This document shows, piece after piece, positions 1 through 7,094 of a DNA stretch of 12,002 nucleotides; within the stretch, counting starts at the first letter, position 1, and each line of letters starts with the position of its first letter. A program made the translations under genes and the position numbers. Under the pieces are notes generated by a model that had not been told where the DNA came from, did no database searches, and saw nothing but the letters and a program-made list of their open reading frames with translations. This stretch comes from an uncultured Collinsella sp. (lineage in GTDB: Bacteria > Actinomycetota > Coriobacteriia > Coriobacteriales > Coriobacteriaceae). The stretch is taken from the NCBI GenBank assembly GCA_902491135.1, contig CABUGR010000012.1, positions 1-12,002 of the forward strand. Reading direction: 5' to 3'.

Positions 1-888
1 GGTGGTGGTGGAGTTCAAAATAACGGTGTAGATCTCGTCGCCGTCGCGGTTGTAGGCGCTCGTAAAGCAATAGCCCGCGTCGTCGGTGGTGCCGGTCTTG
101 CCGCCGATGTTGCCATCTTGGCCCAGCAAATAGTTATGCGTGTCCATGGAATGCGAATGGTCGGTGCCGTCGGCGCCCGTGACTTCGATCCGGGGATCCT
201 CGCTCGCTACGACCTCGCGGATCGTGTCGTTTTTCATGGCCTCCTGCATCATCAGCGCTACGTCGTGTGCGGTTGAGTGCATATCGCCAGCCCACTCATC
301 AAAGTCCAGACCATGCGGGTTTTCAAAAAGCGTACCGGTGCAGCCGAGTTTCTTGGCACGCTCGTTCATGGCCTTCACAAATGTGGCCTCGGCGTCTTTG
401 GTCTTAGGGTCGATTTTCTTGCCCACATATTCGGCGAGCACGATGGCGGCGTCGTTGCCCGAGGGAATCATCAGGCCGCGCAGTGCCTGCTCCACGGTAA
501 GCTCGTCGCCTTCGAGCAAGCCGGCGGTCGAATTACCCACGGTGGCTGCGGCGTTGCTCACCGTGACCTTCTCGTCCATCTTGCAATTCTCGACGGTTAG
601 GATTGCGGTCATGACCTTGGTGATCGAGGCAATCTTGACCTGCTCATCGGCGCCGCGCCCATAGTAGACGGTGCCGTCTTTGCCCATGACGAGGGCATTG
701 GTCGCATCGATATCGGGCAGGTTTTCGGCCGTGATGCCGCGCGCATCGGCGGTTTTGCCGCAAACATTGTCGGTCGTGAGCACTTGGGCGCCGGCGACGG
801 TGGGCGCGCCAGCGGCAAGGGCGATAGCGCAGACAAAGCCGGCGGCAAGCTGGGCTGAGCGCTTTGCAAAAGAGGTGAGGGACTTCAC
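1..888 (-). CDS. D-alanyl-D-alanine carboxypeptidase, PBP5/DacF type (3' end cut off by window edge)
   Basis: This is a penicillin-binding peptidase that removes the terminal D-alanine from peptidoglycan stem pentapeptides outside the membrane. Read on the minus strand, it shows the three active-site motifs of the family: SITK at residues 88-91 (bases 616-627), SGN at 143-145 (454-462) and KTG at 264-266 (91-99). The spacing is normal for low-molecular-mass carboxypeptidases. The chosen GTG start at 888 gives a typical signal peptide: a basic N-terminus (K2, K9, R10), a hydrophobic stretch at about residues 13-29, and a likely cleavage after the Ala-Gly-Ala ending at residue 34. An in-frame ATG at 955-957 would add 23 residues ahead of the signal peptide, so the start is not certain. 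The frame runs open to base 1, so the C-terminal domain and any membrane anchor lie outside. It is divergent from the VanRS-like pair, which may control it (inference). Confidence 0.93.
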   Translation of the reverse strand, partial: MKSLTSFAKRSAQLAAGFVCAIALAAGAPTVAGAQVLTTDNVCGKTADARGITAENLPDIDATNALVMGKDGTVYYGRGADEQVKIASITKVMTAILTVENCKMDEKVTVSNAAATVGNSTAGLLEGDELTVEQALRGLMIPSGNDAAIVLAEYVGKKIDPKTKDAEATFVKAMNERAKKLGCTGTLFENPHGLDFDEWAGDMHSTAHDVALMMQEAMKNDTIREVVASEDPRIEVTGADGTDHSHSMDTHNYLLGQDGNIGGKTGTTDDAGYCFTSAYNRDGDEIYTVILNSTTT

Positions 889-1085
889 AGATTTCGCTTT
901 CGACGGGATGGTCTCTTCTGAAACTAGAGTATATCGTATGCCGGCGTCGGCGATCATCGCGTGCGCGCTTGGCCCACATCCGCACCCGAACGGGCACAAG
1001 GGTGCTTAAGGCCGACTTAATCACCCACGCTTGTTGTGTGTGGCGTGCGTCGCCTCAGGCATAATGGAGCGCGAGAGGAGCACGC
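889..1085. promoter_or_regulatory. Divergent promoter region between the carboxypeptidase and VanR-like genes
   Basis: This 197-base gap must hold promoters for both divergent genes. On the minus strand, TATACT (plus-strand bases 928-933) is a good -10 candidate for the carboxypeptidase, but its -35 region is weak. On the plus strand, CATAAT at 1060-1065 is a -10 candidate for the regulator gene, with a poorly spaced TTGTGT at 1034-1039. This would give a very short leader, because the ribosome site GAGAGGAG lies at 1073-1080. No clear operator repeat was recognised. Confidence 0.3.
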
Positions 1086-1781
1086 ATGAACGAGCGCATT
1101 TTGGTAGTTGATGACGAGAAGGCCATCGCCGACTTGGTTGGCATCTACCTTACAAAAGAGGGCTTTGATGTCCAGATTGCCTATAGCGGGGCCGATGCTG
1201 CCAAGGCGATTTTGGAGCAGGAGTTCGATCTGGCGCTGCTTGATGTCATGCTGCCCGATATCGATGGGTTTGAGCTGCTGCGTACGATCCGTTCCAGCCA
1301 TACCTATCCCGTGATCATGCTGACGGCGCGCGATGCCCAGCAAGACAAGATCGGGGGCCTTTCGCTTGGCGCGGACGATTACGTGGTTAAGCCGTTCCGT
1401 CCGCTGGAGCTCATCGCGCGCGTGCACGCTCAGCTTCGCCGCTACACCAGCTACGGTAGCCGTGCACAGGCGGCCGAGTCGCCGACCATTCAGCTCGACG
1501 GCTTGGAGATCAACCGCGATGCTCGTTCCGTGACAGTGGACGGTTCACCGGTTCGCCTCACGCCCACCGAGTATTCAATCTTGCTGTATCTGGTCGAGCA
1601 TCGCGGCAGCGTGGTGGCCGTGGAGGACCTGTTCCGCGCGGTGTGGAACGAGGACTTTATGCCCGGATCCAACAATACGGTGATGGTGCATATTCGCCAC
1701 TTGCGCGAAAAGATCGGCGACGACGCACAAAAGCCACGCTTTATCAAAAACGTCTGGGGCGTCGGCTACATCATCGAATAA
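1086..1781 (+). CDS. VanR-like OmpR-family response regulator
   Basis: This is a DNA-binding response regulator of 231 residues, normal for the OmpR/PhoB family. The receiver domain occupies about residues 3-115. It has the acidic pair D9/D10, the phospho-acceptor D53 in LLDVMLPD, T80 in the LTARD segment, and K102 in the KPF motif. The winged-helix domain follows at about 130-230, ending in the usual VWGVGYIIE-type wing. From memory, the wording of the receiver (ILVVDDEKAIADLV, HTYPVIMLTARD, KPFRPLELIARV) is much closer to VanR than to PhoB or WalR. The ATG at 1086 follows a strong ribosome site, GAGAGGAG at 1073-1080. The gene is 26 bases ahead of its kinase, so the two are almost certainly cotranscribed. 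The signal and target genes cannot be read from the sequence. The divergent D,D-carboxypeptidase is the obvious candidate target. Confidence 0.95.
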   Translation: MNERILVVDDEKAIADLVGIYLTKEGFDVQIAYSGADAAKAILEQEFDLALLDVMLPDIDGFELLRTIRSSHTYPVIMLTARDAQQDKIGGLSLGADDYVVKPFRPLELIARVHAQLRRYTSYGSRAQAAESPTIQLDGLEINRDARSVTVDGSPVRLTPTEYSILLYLVEHRGSVVAVEDLFRAVWNEDFMPGSNNTVMVHIRHLREKIGDDAQKPRFIKNVWGVGYIIE

Positions 1782-1807
1782 CGCTTTTCGCTTGTGAGGA
1801 TCTTGAT

Positions 1808-3040
1808 ATGACAAAAGACGATAGGCAAGCGTTCGAGGTGCCCGATCGGCTCTTTGAATGCGTGAGGTCGGTCGTCGACAACCGCGCGCTTGCAACGGTG
1901 CTGCTCTTTTTGCTGAGCCTGCTGCTGATTGGCATCGACAACATCGTCGGAATTTTGGCGGTGCTGCTTGTCGGCTTTTTGCTGATCGATCGATTTGAGA
2001 TCGTGCGCCGCTGCATGGTGATTGGCGGCGCCGCGTGGGCCATGACGTTGGCGATTGGCGCCATGGCGCTCGGCGGCATCGAAGGGCCGGTGCTGTTCGA
2101 TGCCGGCTTTGTATTCAACATGCTTGGCTTTGTGCTGGCGCTTGCCGCGTGCGTGCTGTTCTTGTGTGGCCGCGCCCTGTACTACCAGGGCTACGAGCAG
2201 GGCGAGCAGCATGCCGATTGTGTGCTGGCCGCTCGTATTCAAGATCGCCTGATCGATCACCCCGACACCTGGGATAACATCGACGGCGACTTCTTGGAGG
2301 TCGAGGGCGCCCTTAACCGCGTACGTGACCGTGAGCGCAAGGTGCAGCAAGCTCTGCGTGACGAGTCGCATCGCAAGGACGATTTGGTCACGTACTTGGC
2401 ACATGACCTACGCACCCCGCTTGCCAGTGTGGTGGGCTATCTTTCGCTGCTGCAAGAGGCTCCCGAGCTGCCGGTTGAGCAACGTGCGCACTTTACGGGC
2501 GTGGCGCTCGACAAGGCGCACGATACGCTCATCGAAGAGTTCTTCGATATCACGCGCTTTGACTTCCACGATATCGTGCTCACGTGCGGCTATGTTGATC
2601 TGGGGTTGCTGCTGGCTCAGGTGGCTGACGAGTTCTATCCCATCCTCAACGAGCAGCATAAGGAAGTCCAAGTTGATATTCGCGAGGACCTGACGGTGCT
2701 CGTGGATGGCGACAAAATGGCTCGCGTGTTCAACAACATCATGAAAAACGCTATTGCCTATAGCTATGAGGGCTCGACCATCACGATCGAGGCCAGACGC
2801 CGGGACGGCGGTGGCGTGCGCGTGCGCTTTATCAATCAGGGCGATCCCATCCCTGAGGCAAAGCTCAAGGTGATCTTTGAGAAGTTCTATCGCCTGGATG
2901 CGGCGCGTGCGACCAATCGCGGCGGCGCTGGACTGGGGCTTGCCATCGCCAAGGAGATCGTATGCGCGCACGGCGGTACCGTTGCATGTGAATCTACGCC
3001 CGAACACACGATATTCACCATCGAGCTGCCCGCCGCATAG
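1808..3040 (+). CDS. VanS-like sensor histidine kinase
   Basis: This is a membrane histidine kinase of 410 residues, partner of the preceding regulator. Four hydrophobic segments can be seen at about residues 27-43, 44-60, 70-90 and 100-121. They have short loops and no sizeable outer domain, so sensing probably occurs within or at the membrane. The dimerisation/phospho-acceptor domain carries H199 in YLAHDLRTPL. The ATPase domain has an N-box around N314 and the glycine-rich GGAGLGL at 372-378. The usual DxGxG box is replaced by NQGDP (343-347). VanS-type kinases show a similar loss, so this is probably not a defect. The phrases IEEFFDITR and YLSLLQEAPE also recall VanS. I chose the ATG at 1808, preceded by GAGG at 1796-1799. 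The open frame continues upstream into the regulator gene, but that part is not expected to be translated. Confidence 0.92.
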   Translation: MTKDDRQAFEVPDRLFECVRSVVDNRALATVLLFLLSLLLIGIDNIVGILAVLLVGFLLIDRFEIVRRCMVIGGAAWAMTLAIGAMALGGIEGPVLFDAGFVFNMLGFVLALAACVLFLCGRALYYQGYEQGEQHADCVLAARIQDRLIDHPDTWDNIDGDFLEVEGALNRVRDRERKVQQALRDESHRKDDLVTYLAHDLRTPLASVVGYLSLLQEAPELPVEQRAHFTGVALDKAHDTLIEEFFDITRFDFHDIVLTCGYVDLGLLLAQVADEFYPILNEQHKEVQVDIREDLTVLVDGDKMARVFNNIMKNAIAYSYEGSTITIEARRRDGGGVRVRFINQGDPIPEAKLKVIFEKFYRLDAARATNRGGAGLGLAIAKEIVCAHGGTVACESTPEHTIFTIELPAA

Positions 3041-3061
3041 CCAGTGTGCCCTTACAAACAC

Positions 3062-3088
3062 TTGACAATGCGCTCACGTGCATATGAG
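3062..3088 (+). promoter_or_regulatory. Candidate pstB promoter
   Basis: A perfect TTGACA hexamer lies at 3062-3067. The best -10 candidate at short spacing is TATGAG at 3083-3088, 15 bases on, which is a weak match. Ten bases before TTGACA is TTACAA (3052-3057). The pair loosely resembles the direct TT-rich repeats bound by PhoP-type regulators, but two imperfect copies are not strong evidence. Confidence 0.33.
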
Positions 3089-3143
3089 CCGCGATTCCTA
3101 CTATCGATACTGCTGAATTGATATCGATGTGGAGGTATGCGGT

Positions 3144-4019
3144 ATGACGGCTGCTGCGGCTGCGGAGCCCACGGAGCTTGAAGAACTCATGAAAGCGCAG
3201 GCCGAGGCCGCGCACGAGCGCGAGGTTGGGGATGCGACTCGCCCCACGGCAGAGGATCTTGCCGCCTCGCCGACGCGAATCGATGTCGAGGGCCTCGACC
3301 TGTTCTATGGCGACCATCATGCGCTCAAGGACGTGAATATCAAGATCCGCGACAAGCAGATCACCTCGTTCATCGGGCCTTCGGGCTGCGGAAAGTCCAC
3401 GTTGCTGCGCTGCTTTAACCGCATGAACGACGGCATCAAGGATTGCCGCATCGAGGGCAAGATTGCGCTCGATGGTCAAGATATCCTGGGCGACTACGAC
3501 ATCTGCCGCTTGCGCCAGCGCGTGGGCATGGTGTTCCAGCGCCCCAACCCGTTTCCCATGAGCATCTACGACAACGTCGCCTACGGTCCTCGCGGCATGG
3601 GAGTGCGCGACCGCGTCGTGCTCGACGAGCTGGTCGAGGATTCCCTTCGTCGCGCTGCGCTATGGGATGAGGTCAAGGACAAGCTCAAAGAGTCGGGTCT
3701 GGGTCTTTCGGGCGGCCAGCAGCAGCGTCTGTGCATCGCCCGCGCACTTGCCGTGCAGCCCGACATTCTGCTGATGGACGAGCCGACCTCGGCACTCGAC
3801 CCTGTGTCGACGCTGGTGGTGGAGCAGCTTGCCTGCGAGCTCAAGGAGACCTGCACGCTCGTGGTCGTTACGCACAATATGCAGCAGGCGGCGCGTATCT
3901 CCGATTCGGTCGCATTCTTTTTGCTGGGTGAGCTGGTGGAGCACGCGCCCACCGCGCAACTCTTCAAGAATCCGACCGATCCGCGCACGGCGGATTATTT
4001 GACGGGGCGTTTTGGCTGA
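3144..4019 (+). CDS. pstB: Phosphate import ATP-binding protein PstB
   Basis: This is the ATPase subunit of the high-affinity phosphate ABC importer. It sits on the cytoplasmic face and powers the PstA/PstC channel. At 291 residues it contains every ABC motif: Walker [10 protein letters not shown] (78-86), Q-loop Q132, signature LSGGQ (188-192), Walker B ILLMDEP with E213, D-loop SALD and H-loop H244. The segment [20 protein letters not shown] (132-150) is diagnostic of PstB. The ATG at 3144 is preceded by GGAGG at 3131-3135. A GTG at 3129 would overlap that ribosome site and is rejected. The first 45 or so residues are an Ala/Glu-rich extension not found in the usual proteins of about 250 residues. 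pstS, pstC, pstA and phoU are not adjacent, so the channel genes must be elsewhere. The PhoB-like regulator gene follows 64 bases later. Confidence 0.95.
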   Translation: MTAAAAAEPTELEELMKAQAEAAHEREVGDATRPTAEDLAASPTRIDVEGLDLFYGDHHALKDVNIKIRDKQITSFIGPSGCGKSTLLRCFNRMNDGIKDCRIEGKIALDGQDILGDYDICRLRQRVGMVFQRPNPFPMSIYDNVAYGPRGMGVRDRVVLDELVEDSLRRAALWDEVKDKLKESGLGLSGGQQQRLCIARALAVQPDILLMDEPTSALDPVSTLVVEQLACELKETCTLVVVTHNMQQAARISDSVAFFLLGELVEHAPTAQLFKNPTDPRTADYLTGRFG

Positions 4020-4029
4020 TACCATCTAG

Positions 4030-4043
4030 TAAAGGTACCTTTA
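4030..4043. promoter_or_regulatory. 14-bp perfect palindrome upstream of the PhoB-like gene
   Basis: TAAAGGTACCTTTA is perfectly self-complementary. It lies in the short gap after pstB, 40 bases before the chosen start of the next regulator gene. TTAAGAT at 4047-4053 just downstream could be part of a -10 region. The position would suit an operator. No factor can be assigned. Confidence 0.35.
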
Positions 4044-4083
4044 GGGTTAAGATGCGGTCATGCCGGCCGCAAAGGGGTTCAAC

Positions 4084-4812
4084 ATGATCTATTACGTCGA
4101 GGACGATGACAATATCAGGGATTTGACGGTCTATGCGCTGCGCAAGCAGGGGATTGAGGCCGAAGGCTTTTCGTGCGACGGTGAGTTTAAGGCTGCCGTG
4201 GCGCGACGGGTACCCGATGCCGTCCTGCTCGACATCATGCTGCCCGATACCGATGGCTTGGCGATTATGCGTCGACTGCGTGCCGATCGCCTGACGGCGA
4301 CGGTGCCCATCATGATGCTTACCGCCAAGGATACCGAGCTCGACAAGGTGATGGCGCTCGATGGCGGTGCCGACGATTACCTGACTAAGCCGTTTTCGCT
4401 CATGGAGCTCGCCAGCCGCTGCCGCGCACTGCTGCGTCGCGGCGGCATGGTCAAACAGGCAAGCGATGTGCTCAGCGTGGGCGACATTGTGCTCTCGCCC
4501 AGCCATCGTGAGGTGACTGTTGCCGGCGAGTCGCTTAAGCTCACCCTGCGCGAGTTCGACCTGCTCGAGTACCTCATGCGCAAGCCCGGCGTGGTCTTTA
4601 CCCGCGAGTCGTTGCTGCAGAGCGTGTGGGGCTGGGACTTCGACGGCGGTTCGCGCACCGTTGACGTGCACGTGCAGACGCTTCGCCAAAAACTGGGCGA
4701 GCATGCCGGCGCCATCGAGACCGTGCGCGGCGTGGGCTACCGCTTGGCCGAGCCTTCTGCCGGTGATGGTGCCGAAGGTGACGACACCGCGGCCACCGCA
4801 TCGGAGGAGTAA
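4084..4812 (+). CDS. PhoB/PhoP-like OmpR-family response regulator
   Basis: This is a two-component DNA-binding regulator of 242 residues. The receiver domain has the acidic cluster E6-D7-D8, phospho-acceptor D50 in LLDIMLPD, T80 and K102 (LTKPF). The winged helix spans about residues 125-225 and ends with the VRGVGYRLAE signature. A low-complexity acidic tail rich in Ala, Asp, Glu and Thr follows (about 225-242). The ATG at 4084 has AAAGGGG at 4071-4077 six bases upstream, which decides it over an in-frame ATG at 4060. The kinase gene begins three bases after the stop, so the pair is translationally linked. Family resemblance and the upstream pstB make phosphate control plausible. The specific role is inferred, and cell-wall regulators of the WalR type are alternatives. 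Confidence 0.93.
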   Translation: MIYYVEDDDNIRDLTVYALRKQGIEAEGFSCDGEFKAAVARRVPDAVLLDIMLPDTDGLAIMRRLRADRLTATVPIMMLTAKDTELDKVMALDGGADDYLTKPFSLMELASRCRALLRRGGMVKQASDVLSVGDIVLSPSHREVTVAGESLKLTLREFDLLEYLMRKPGVVFTRESLLQSVWGWDFDGGSRTVDVHVQTLRQKLGEHAGAIETVRGVGYRLAEPSAGDGAEGDDTAATASEE

Positions 4813-4815
4813 CCC

Positions 4816-6240
4816 GTGGTCTTCGCCCCCCAGGGAAAACATACGCTGTCGCACCGCGTTTTTGTGACGATCTTTGTCTGCGCCATGGCGGTTATCGTGG
4901 CGTTTACGGTGCTGGGTGCGTTCTTTGTGCAAAACACCTTGGCGGATGCCACGAGTGCCAACCTGGCGCAGGAAACCGAGCTCATTGCTGCCGCCCTCGA
5001 TGAGCAGCAGGAGCCCATCCCGTTCTTGCGTAGCCTCGATCGCGAGGACTTGCGCATCACGCTGATTAACAAGGATGGATCGGTTGCCTACGACAACGAG
5101 GCGTCGCCTTCCACACTGCCCAACCATGGCGATCGCCCCGAGGTCATCGAGGCCTTTGAGAGTGGTTTGGGTTCCGCGGAGCGCGCAAGCTCTACGCTCG
5201 ACGAGATTATGCTGTATCGCGCCGTCGCCCTTGATAACGGCCAGGTTGTCCGCTTGGCGCAGGCCCAGCCTGGCGTTGCGGCGATTTTGCTGTCGATGGT
5301 GGCGCCGATGCTGCTTATCGCAGCAGCGGGTGCGGTACTCTCGTTTTTTATGGCGCGCCGCGAGTCCCGTGCCATCATCGCGCCGTTGCAAGAGGTGGAT
5401 TTGGACCACCCACGCCGTAGCTATGAGCACGCCTATGCCGAGATGGTCCCCATGCTTGAGCGTATCGAGTCGCAGCGCCAGGAACTCAAGTGCCAAATGG
5501 CGGTGCTGGCGGACAACGACCGTATGCGCCGCGAGTTCACGGCGAATATCACCCATGAGCTCAAGACGCCGCTTACGGCGATTTCGGGCTATGCCGAGCT
5601 CATCGCAAACGGCATGGTCGAGGGCGGGGACGACCTGCGCAACTTTGGCGGTCGCATCTATCGTGAGGCAGGCCGCTTGGCGGCGCTCGTCAACGACATC
5701 CTTACGCTGTCTAACTTGGACGAGGCCGAGCGTGCAACTGAGGGCGAGGCGGTGCCCATTGGGTCCACGGAGCCTATTGAGCTCTCGCGTGCCATCTACG
5801 CGGTTGAGCAGCGTCTTGAACAGGTCGCCCGTCAGGCGAATGTGACGATAAGTCATGAGACCAAGCCTGTGGTCATCGAAGGCGTGTCGCGCTTGATCGA
5901 CGAGCTCATCTATAATCTGGCAAGCAACGCCATCCGCTACAATCGGCCCGGCGGTACGGTTACGCTGCAGTGCGGCACCAACGACGAAGGCCATCCGTTC
6001 CTCGCGGTCGCCGACACGGGAATCGGTATCGCGCCTGAAGAACAGGGCAAGGTATTTGAGCGGTTCTATCGCGTGGACAAGAGTAGGTCCAAGGCACGCG
6101 GCGGAACCGGCCTGGGGCTTGCCATTGTCAAGCATGCGGCCCTGTATCATCATGCCACGCTCGATTTGTCGAGCGCGTTGGGCGTGGGAACCACCATTAC
6201 GGTGACGTTTCCCATACAGCAGGACGAGCCATTCGCATAG
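4816..6240 (+). CDS. PhoR-like sensor histidine kinase
   Basis: This is a membrane histidine kinase of 474 residues paired with the preceding regulator. Transmembrane helix 1 is at about residues 13-38 and helix 2 at about 155-179. They enclose an extracytoplasmic domain of about 115 residues with a PAS/Cache-like stretch (LRITLINKDGSVAYDN, 79-94). No cytoplasmic PAS domain is visible, and the HAMP-like linker is short. The kinase core is complete: H247 in ITHELKTPL, N-box N367/N371, G1 DTGIGI (400-405), F-box FERFYRVD, and G2 GGTGLGL (429-435). The GTG start at 4816 lies eight bases after GGAGG (4803-4807) and three bases after the regulator stop. The outer domain and coupling recall PhoR of Gram-positive bacteria. 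The actual signal is not visible. Confidence 0.93.
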   Translation: MVFAPQGKHTLSHRVFVTIFVCAMAVIVAFTVLGAFFVQNTLADATSANLAQETELIAAALDEQQEPIPFLRSLDREDLRITLINKDGSVAYDNEASPSTLPNHGDRPEVIEAFESGLGSAERASSTLDEIMLYRAVALDNGQVVRLAQAQPGVAAILLSMVAPMLLIAAAGAVLSFFMARRESRAIIAPLQEVDLDHPRRSYEHAYAEMVPMLERIESQRQELKCQMAVLADNDRMRREFTANITHELKTPLTAISGYAELIANGMVEGGDDLRNFGGRIYREAGRLAALVNDILTLSNLDEAERATEGEAVPIGSTEPIELSRAIYAVEQRLEQVARQANVTISHETKPVVIEGVSRLIDELIYNLASNAIRYNRPGGTVTLQCGTNDEGHPFLAVADTGIGIAPEEQGKVFERFYRVDKSRSKARGGTGLGLAIVKHAALYHHATLDLSSALGVGTTITVTFPIQQDEPFA

Positions 6241-6265
6241 CGATACAACATAGATATTGATGCAG

Positions 6266-6298
6266 ACGCCGCATTTGACTTTCGGGTGCGGCGTTGTT
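6266..6298 (+). terminator. Hairpin terminator after the PhoR-like gene
   Basis: An 8-bp perfect GC-rich stem (ACGCCGCA at 6266-6273 with TGCGGCGT at 6287-6294) encloses a 13-base loop that can close further by G-T pairs. TTGTT follows, and then ATTTT a few bases on. The T-tract is broken, so termination may be moderate. It sits 25 bases after the kinase stop and separates the regulator operon from the polysaccharide module. Confidence 0.6.
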
Positions 6299-6326
6299 GT
6301 GCAATTTTACGATTGCTTCCGACATT

Positions 6327-6357
6327 TTTACAGGAGAGCCTGTTTCTTATGTATAGA
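6327..6357 (+). promoter_or_regulatory. Candidate promoter of the polysaccharide-control operon
   Basis: In the 195-base gap before the Wzz-like gene, TTTACA (6327-6332) and TATAGA (6352-6357) form a plausible -35/-10 pair with a rather long 19-base spacer. A small inverted repeat, ACAGG-AGAG-CCTGT (6330-6343), overlaps the -35 and could be an operator. No JUMPstart/ops-like element was found in the leader. Confidence 0.3.
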
Positions 6358-6435
6358 GTTTGGTCTCGGTAAAAAGATGCGATAACATACGGACAGTTTT
6401 GTCAATCCGAACTGGGGAAATGAAAGGCAAGCTGC

Positions 6436-7092
6436 ATGACCCTTCTCGAACTGTTCCAGCTGCTGAAGAAGCACCTTCAGCTGGTCATCACCCTTCCGGT
6501 GGTCTGCGCGATCGCCATGGGCATCGTGTCCTTCGTTGCGATGGACAACACCTATACCGCGACGACGAGCATGTACATTCTCGCCAAGACCGACGATAGC
6601 GGTCAGATGAGCTACAACGATCTCTCGGCGAGTCAGATGCTTTCCAACGATATCGCCACGCTGCTGGATAGCGATAGCGTTAAGAGCGGCGCCGCCAATG
6701 AACTGGGCCTCACCGATCTGGATGACTACAAGGTGTCTGTTTCCTCCGAGACCACCACGCGTGTCATTACGCTTTCGGTTACCGGCACCGATGCCAAGGA
6801 GACGGCTAAGGTCGCAAAGGCCATGGCCAGCTCGGTGAGTACGGTCGCTCAGAACGTCGGCGCTGCCCAGAGCATCAACGTTATCGACGAGGCTAAGACC
6901 CCCGAAGCCCCCAGCGGTCCCAAGCGTATGCTGTACGTTGCTGTCGCGTTCCTCGCGGGCATCTTTATCGCAGTTGCCTATGTCGTTTTGGCAGACATGC
7001 TCAACACCCGCATCCGCGGTGCAGAAGAGGCAGAAGAGCTCCTGGGTATTCCCGTTGTTGGCCGAATTCCGGCTATGAAAGGTGGTAAATAG
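6436..7092 (+). CDS. Wzz/CpsC-like chain-length determinant and kinase adaptor
   Basis: This is a membrane protein of 218 residues of the Wzz/CpsC/CapA family, which sets polysaccharide chain length and, in Gram-positive bacteria, activates the separate tyrosine kinase encoded next to it. A transmembrane helix at about residues 17-36 follows the short N-terminus (LLELFQLLKKH). An outer domain of about 130 residues follows. A proline-containing segment PEAPSGPKR (157-164) then leads into a second helix at about 166-187. A cytoplasmic tail of about 30 residues ends in the family-typical ELLGIPVVGRIP. The ATG at 6436 is preceded by GAAAGG at 6422-6427. The kinase gene starts two bases after the stop, so the two are cotranscribed and probably act as a pair. 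The polysaccharide served cannot be inferred, because no glycosyltransferases are nearby. Confidence 0.9.
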   Translation: MTLLELFQLLKKHLQLVITLPVVCAIAMGIVSFVAMDNTYTATTSMYILAKTDDSGQMSYNDLSASQMLSNDIATLLDSDSVKSGAANELGLTDLDDYKVSVSSETTTRVITLSVTGTDAKETAKVAKAMASSVSTVAQNVGAAQSINVIDEAKTPEAPSGPKRMLYVAVAFLAGIFIAVAYVVLADMLNTRIRGAEEAEELLGIPVVGRIPAMKGGK

Positions 7093-7094
7093 GC

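Noticed and set aside
140..1009. Plus-strand frames opposite the D-alanyl-D-alanine carboxypeptidase
   Set aside because: The minus strand carries SxxK, SxN and KTG at correct spacing plus a signal peptide. The plus-strand translations are low-complexity with no motifs.
1808..3040. VanS-like kinase considered defective because the DxGxG box is missing
   Set aside because: VanS-type kinases show a similar replacement at this position, and the H, N and GxGLGL motifs are intact, so loss of function is not indicated.
3964..6153. A 729-codon open frame on the minus strand opposite the PhoB/PhoR-like genes
   Set aside because: It is antisense to two genes with complete catalytic motifs, its translation has no recognisable domain, and long empty antisense frames are expected in G+C-rich coding DNA.
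6241..6435. JUMPstart/ops antitermination element before the polysaccharide operon
   Set aside because: No GGCGGTAG-type ops sequence or convincing recruitment hairpin was seen, only a short ACAGG/CCTGT repeat.
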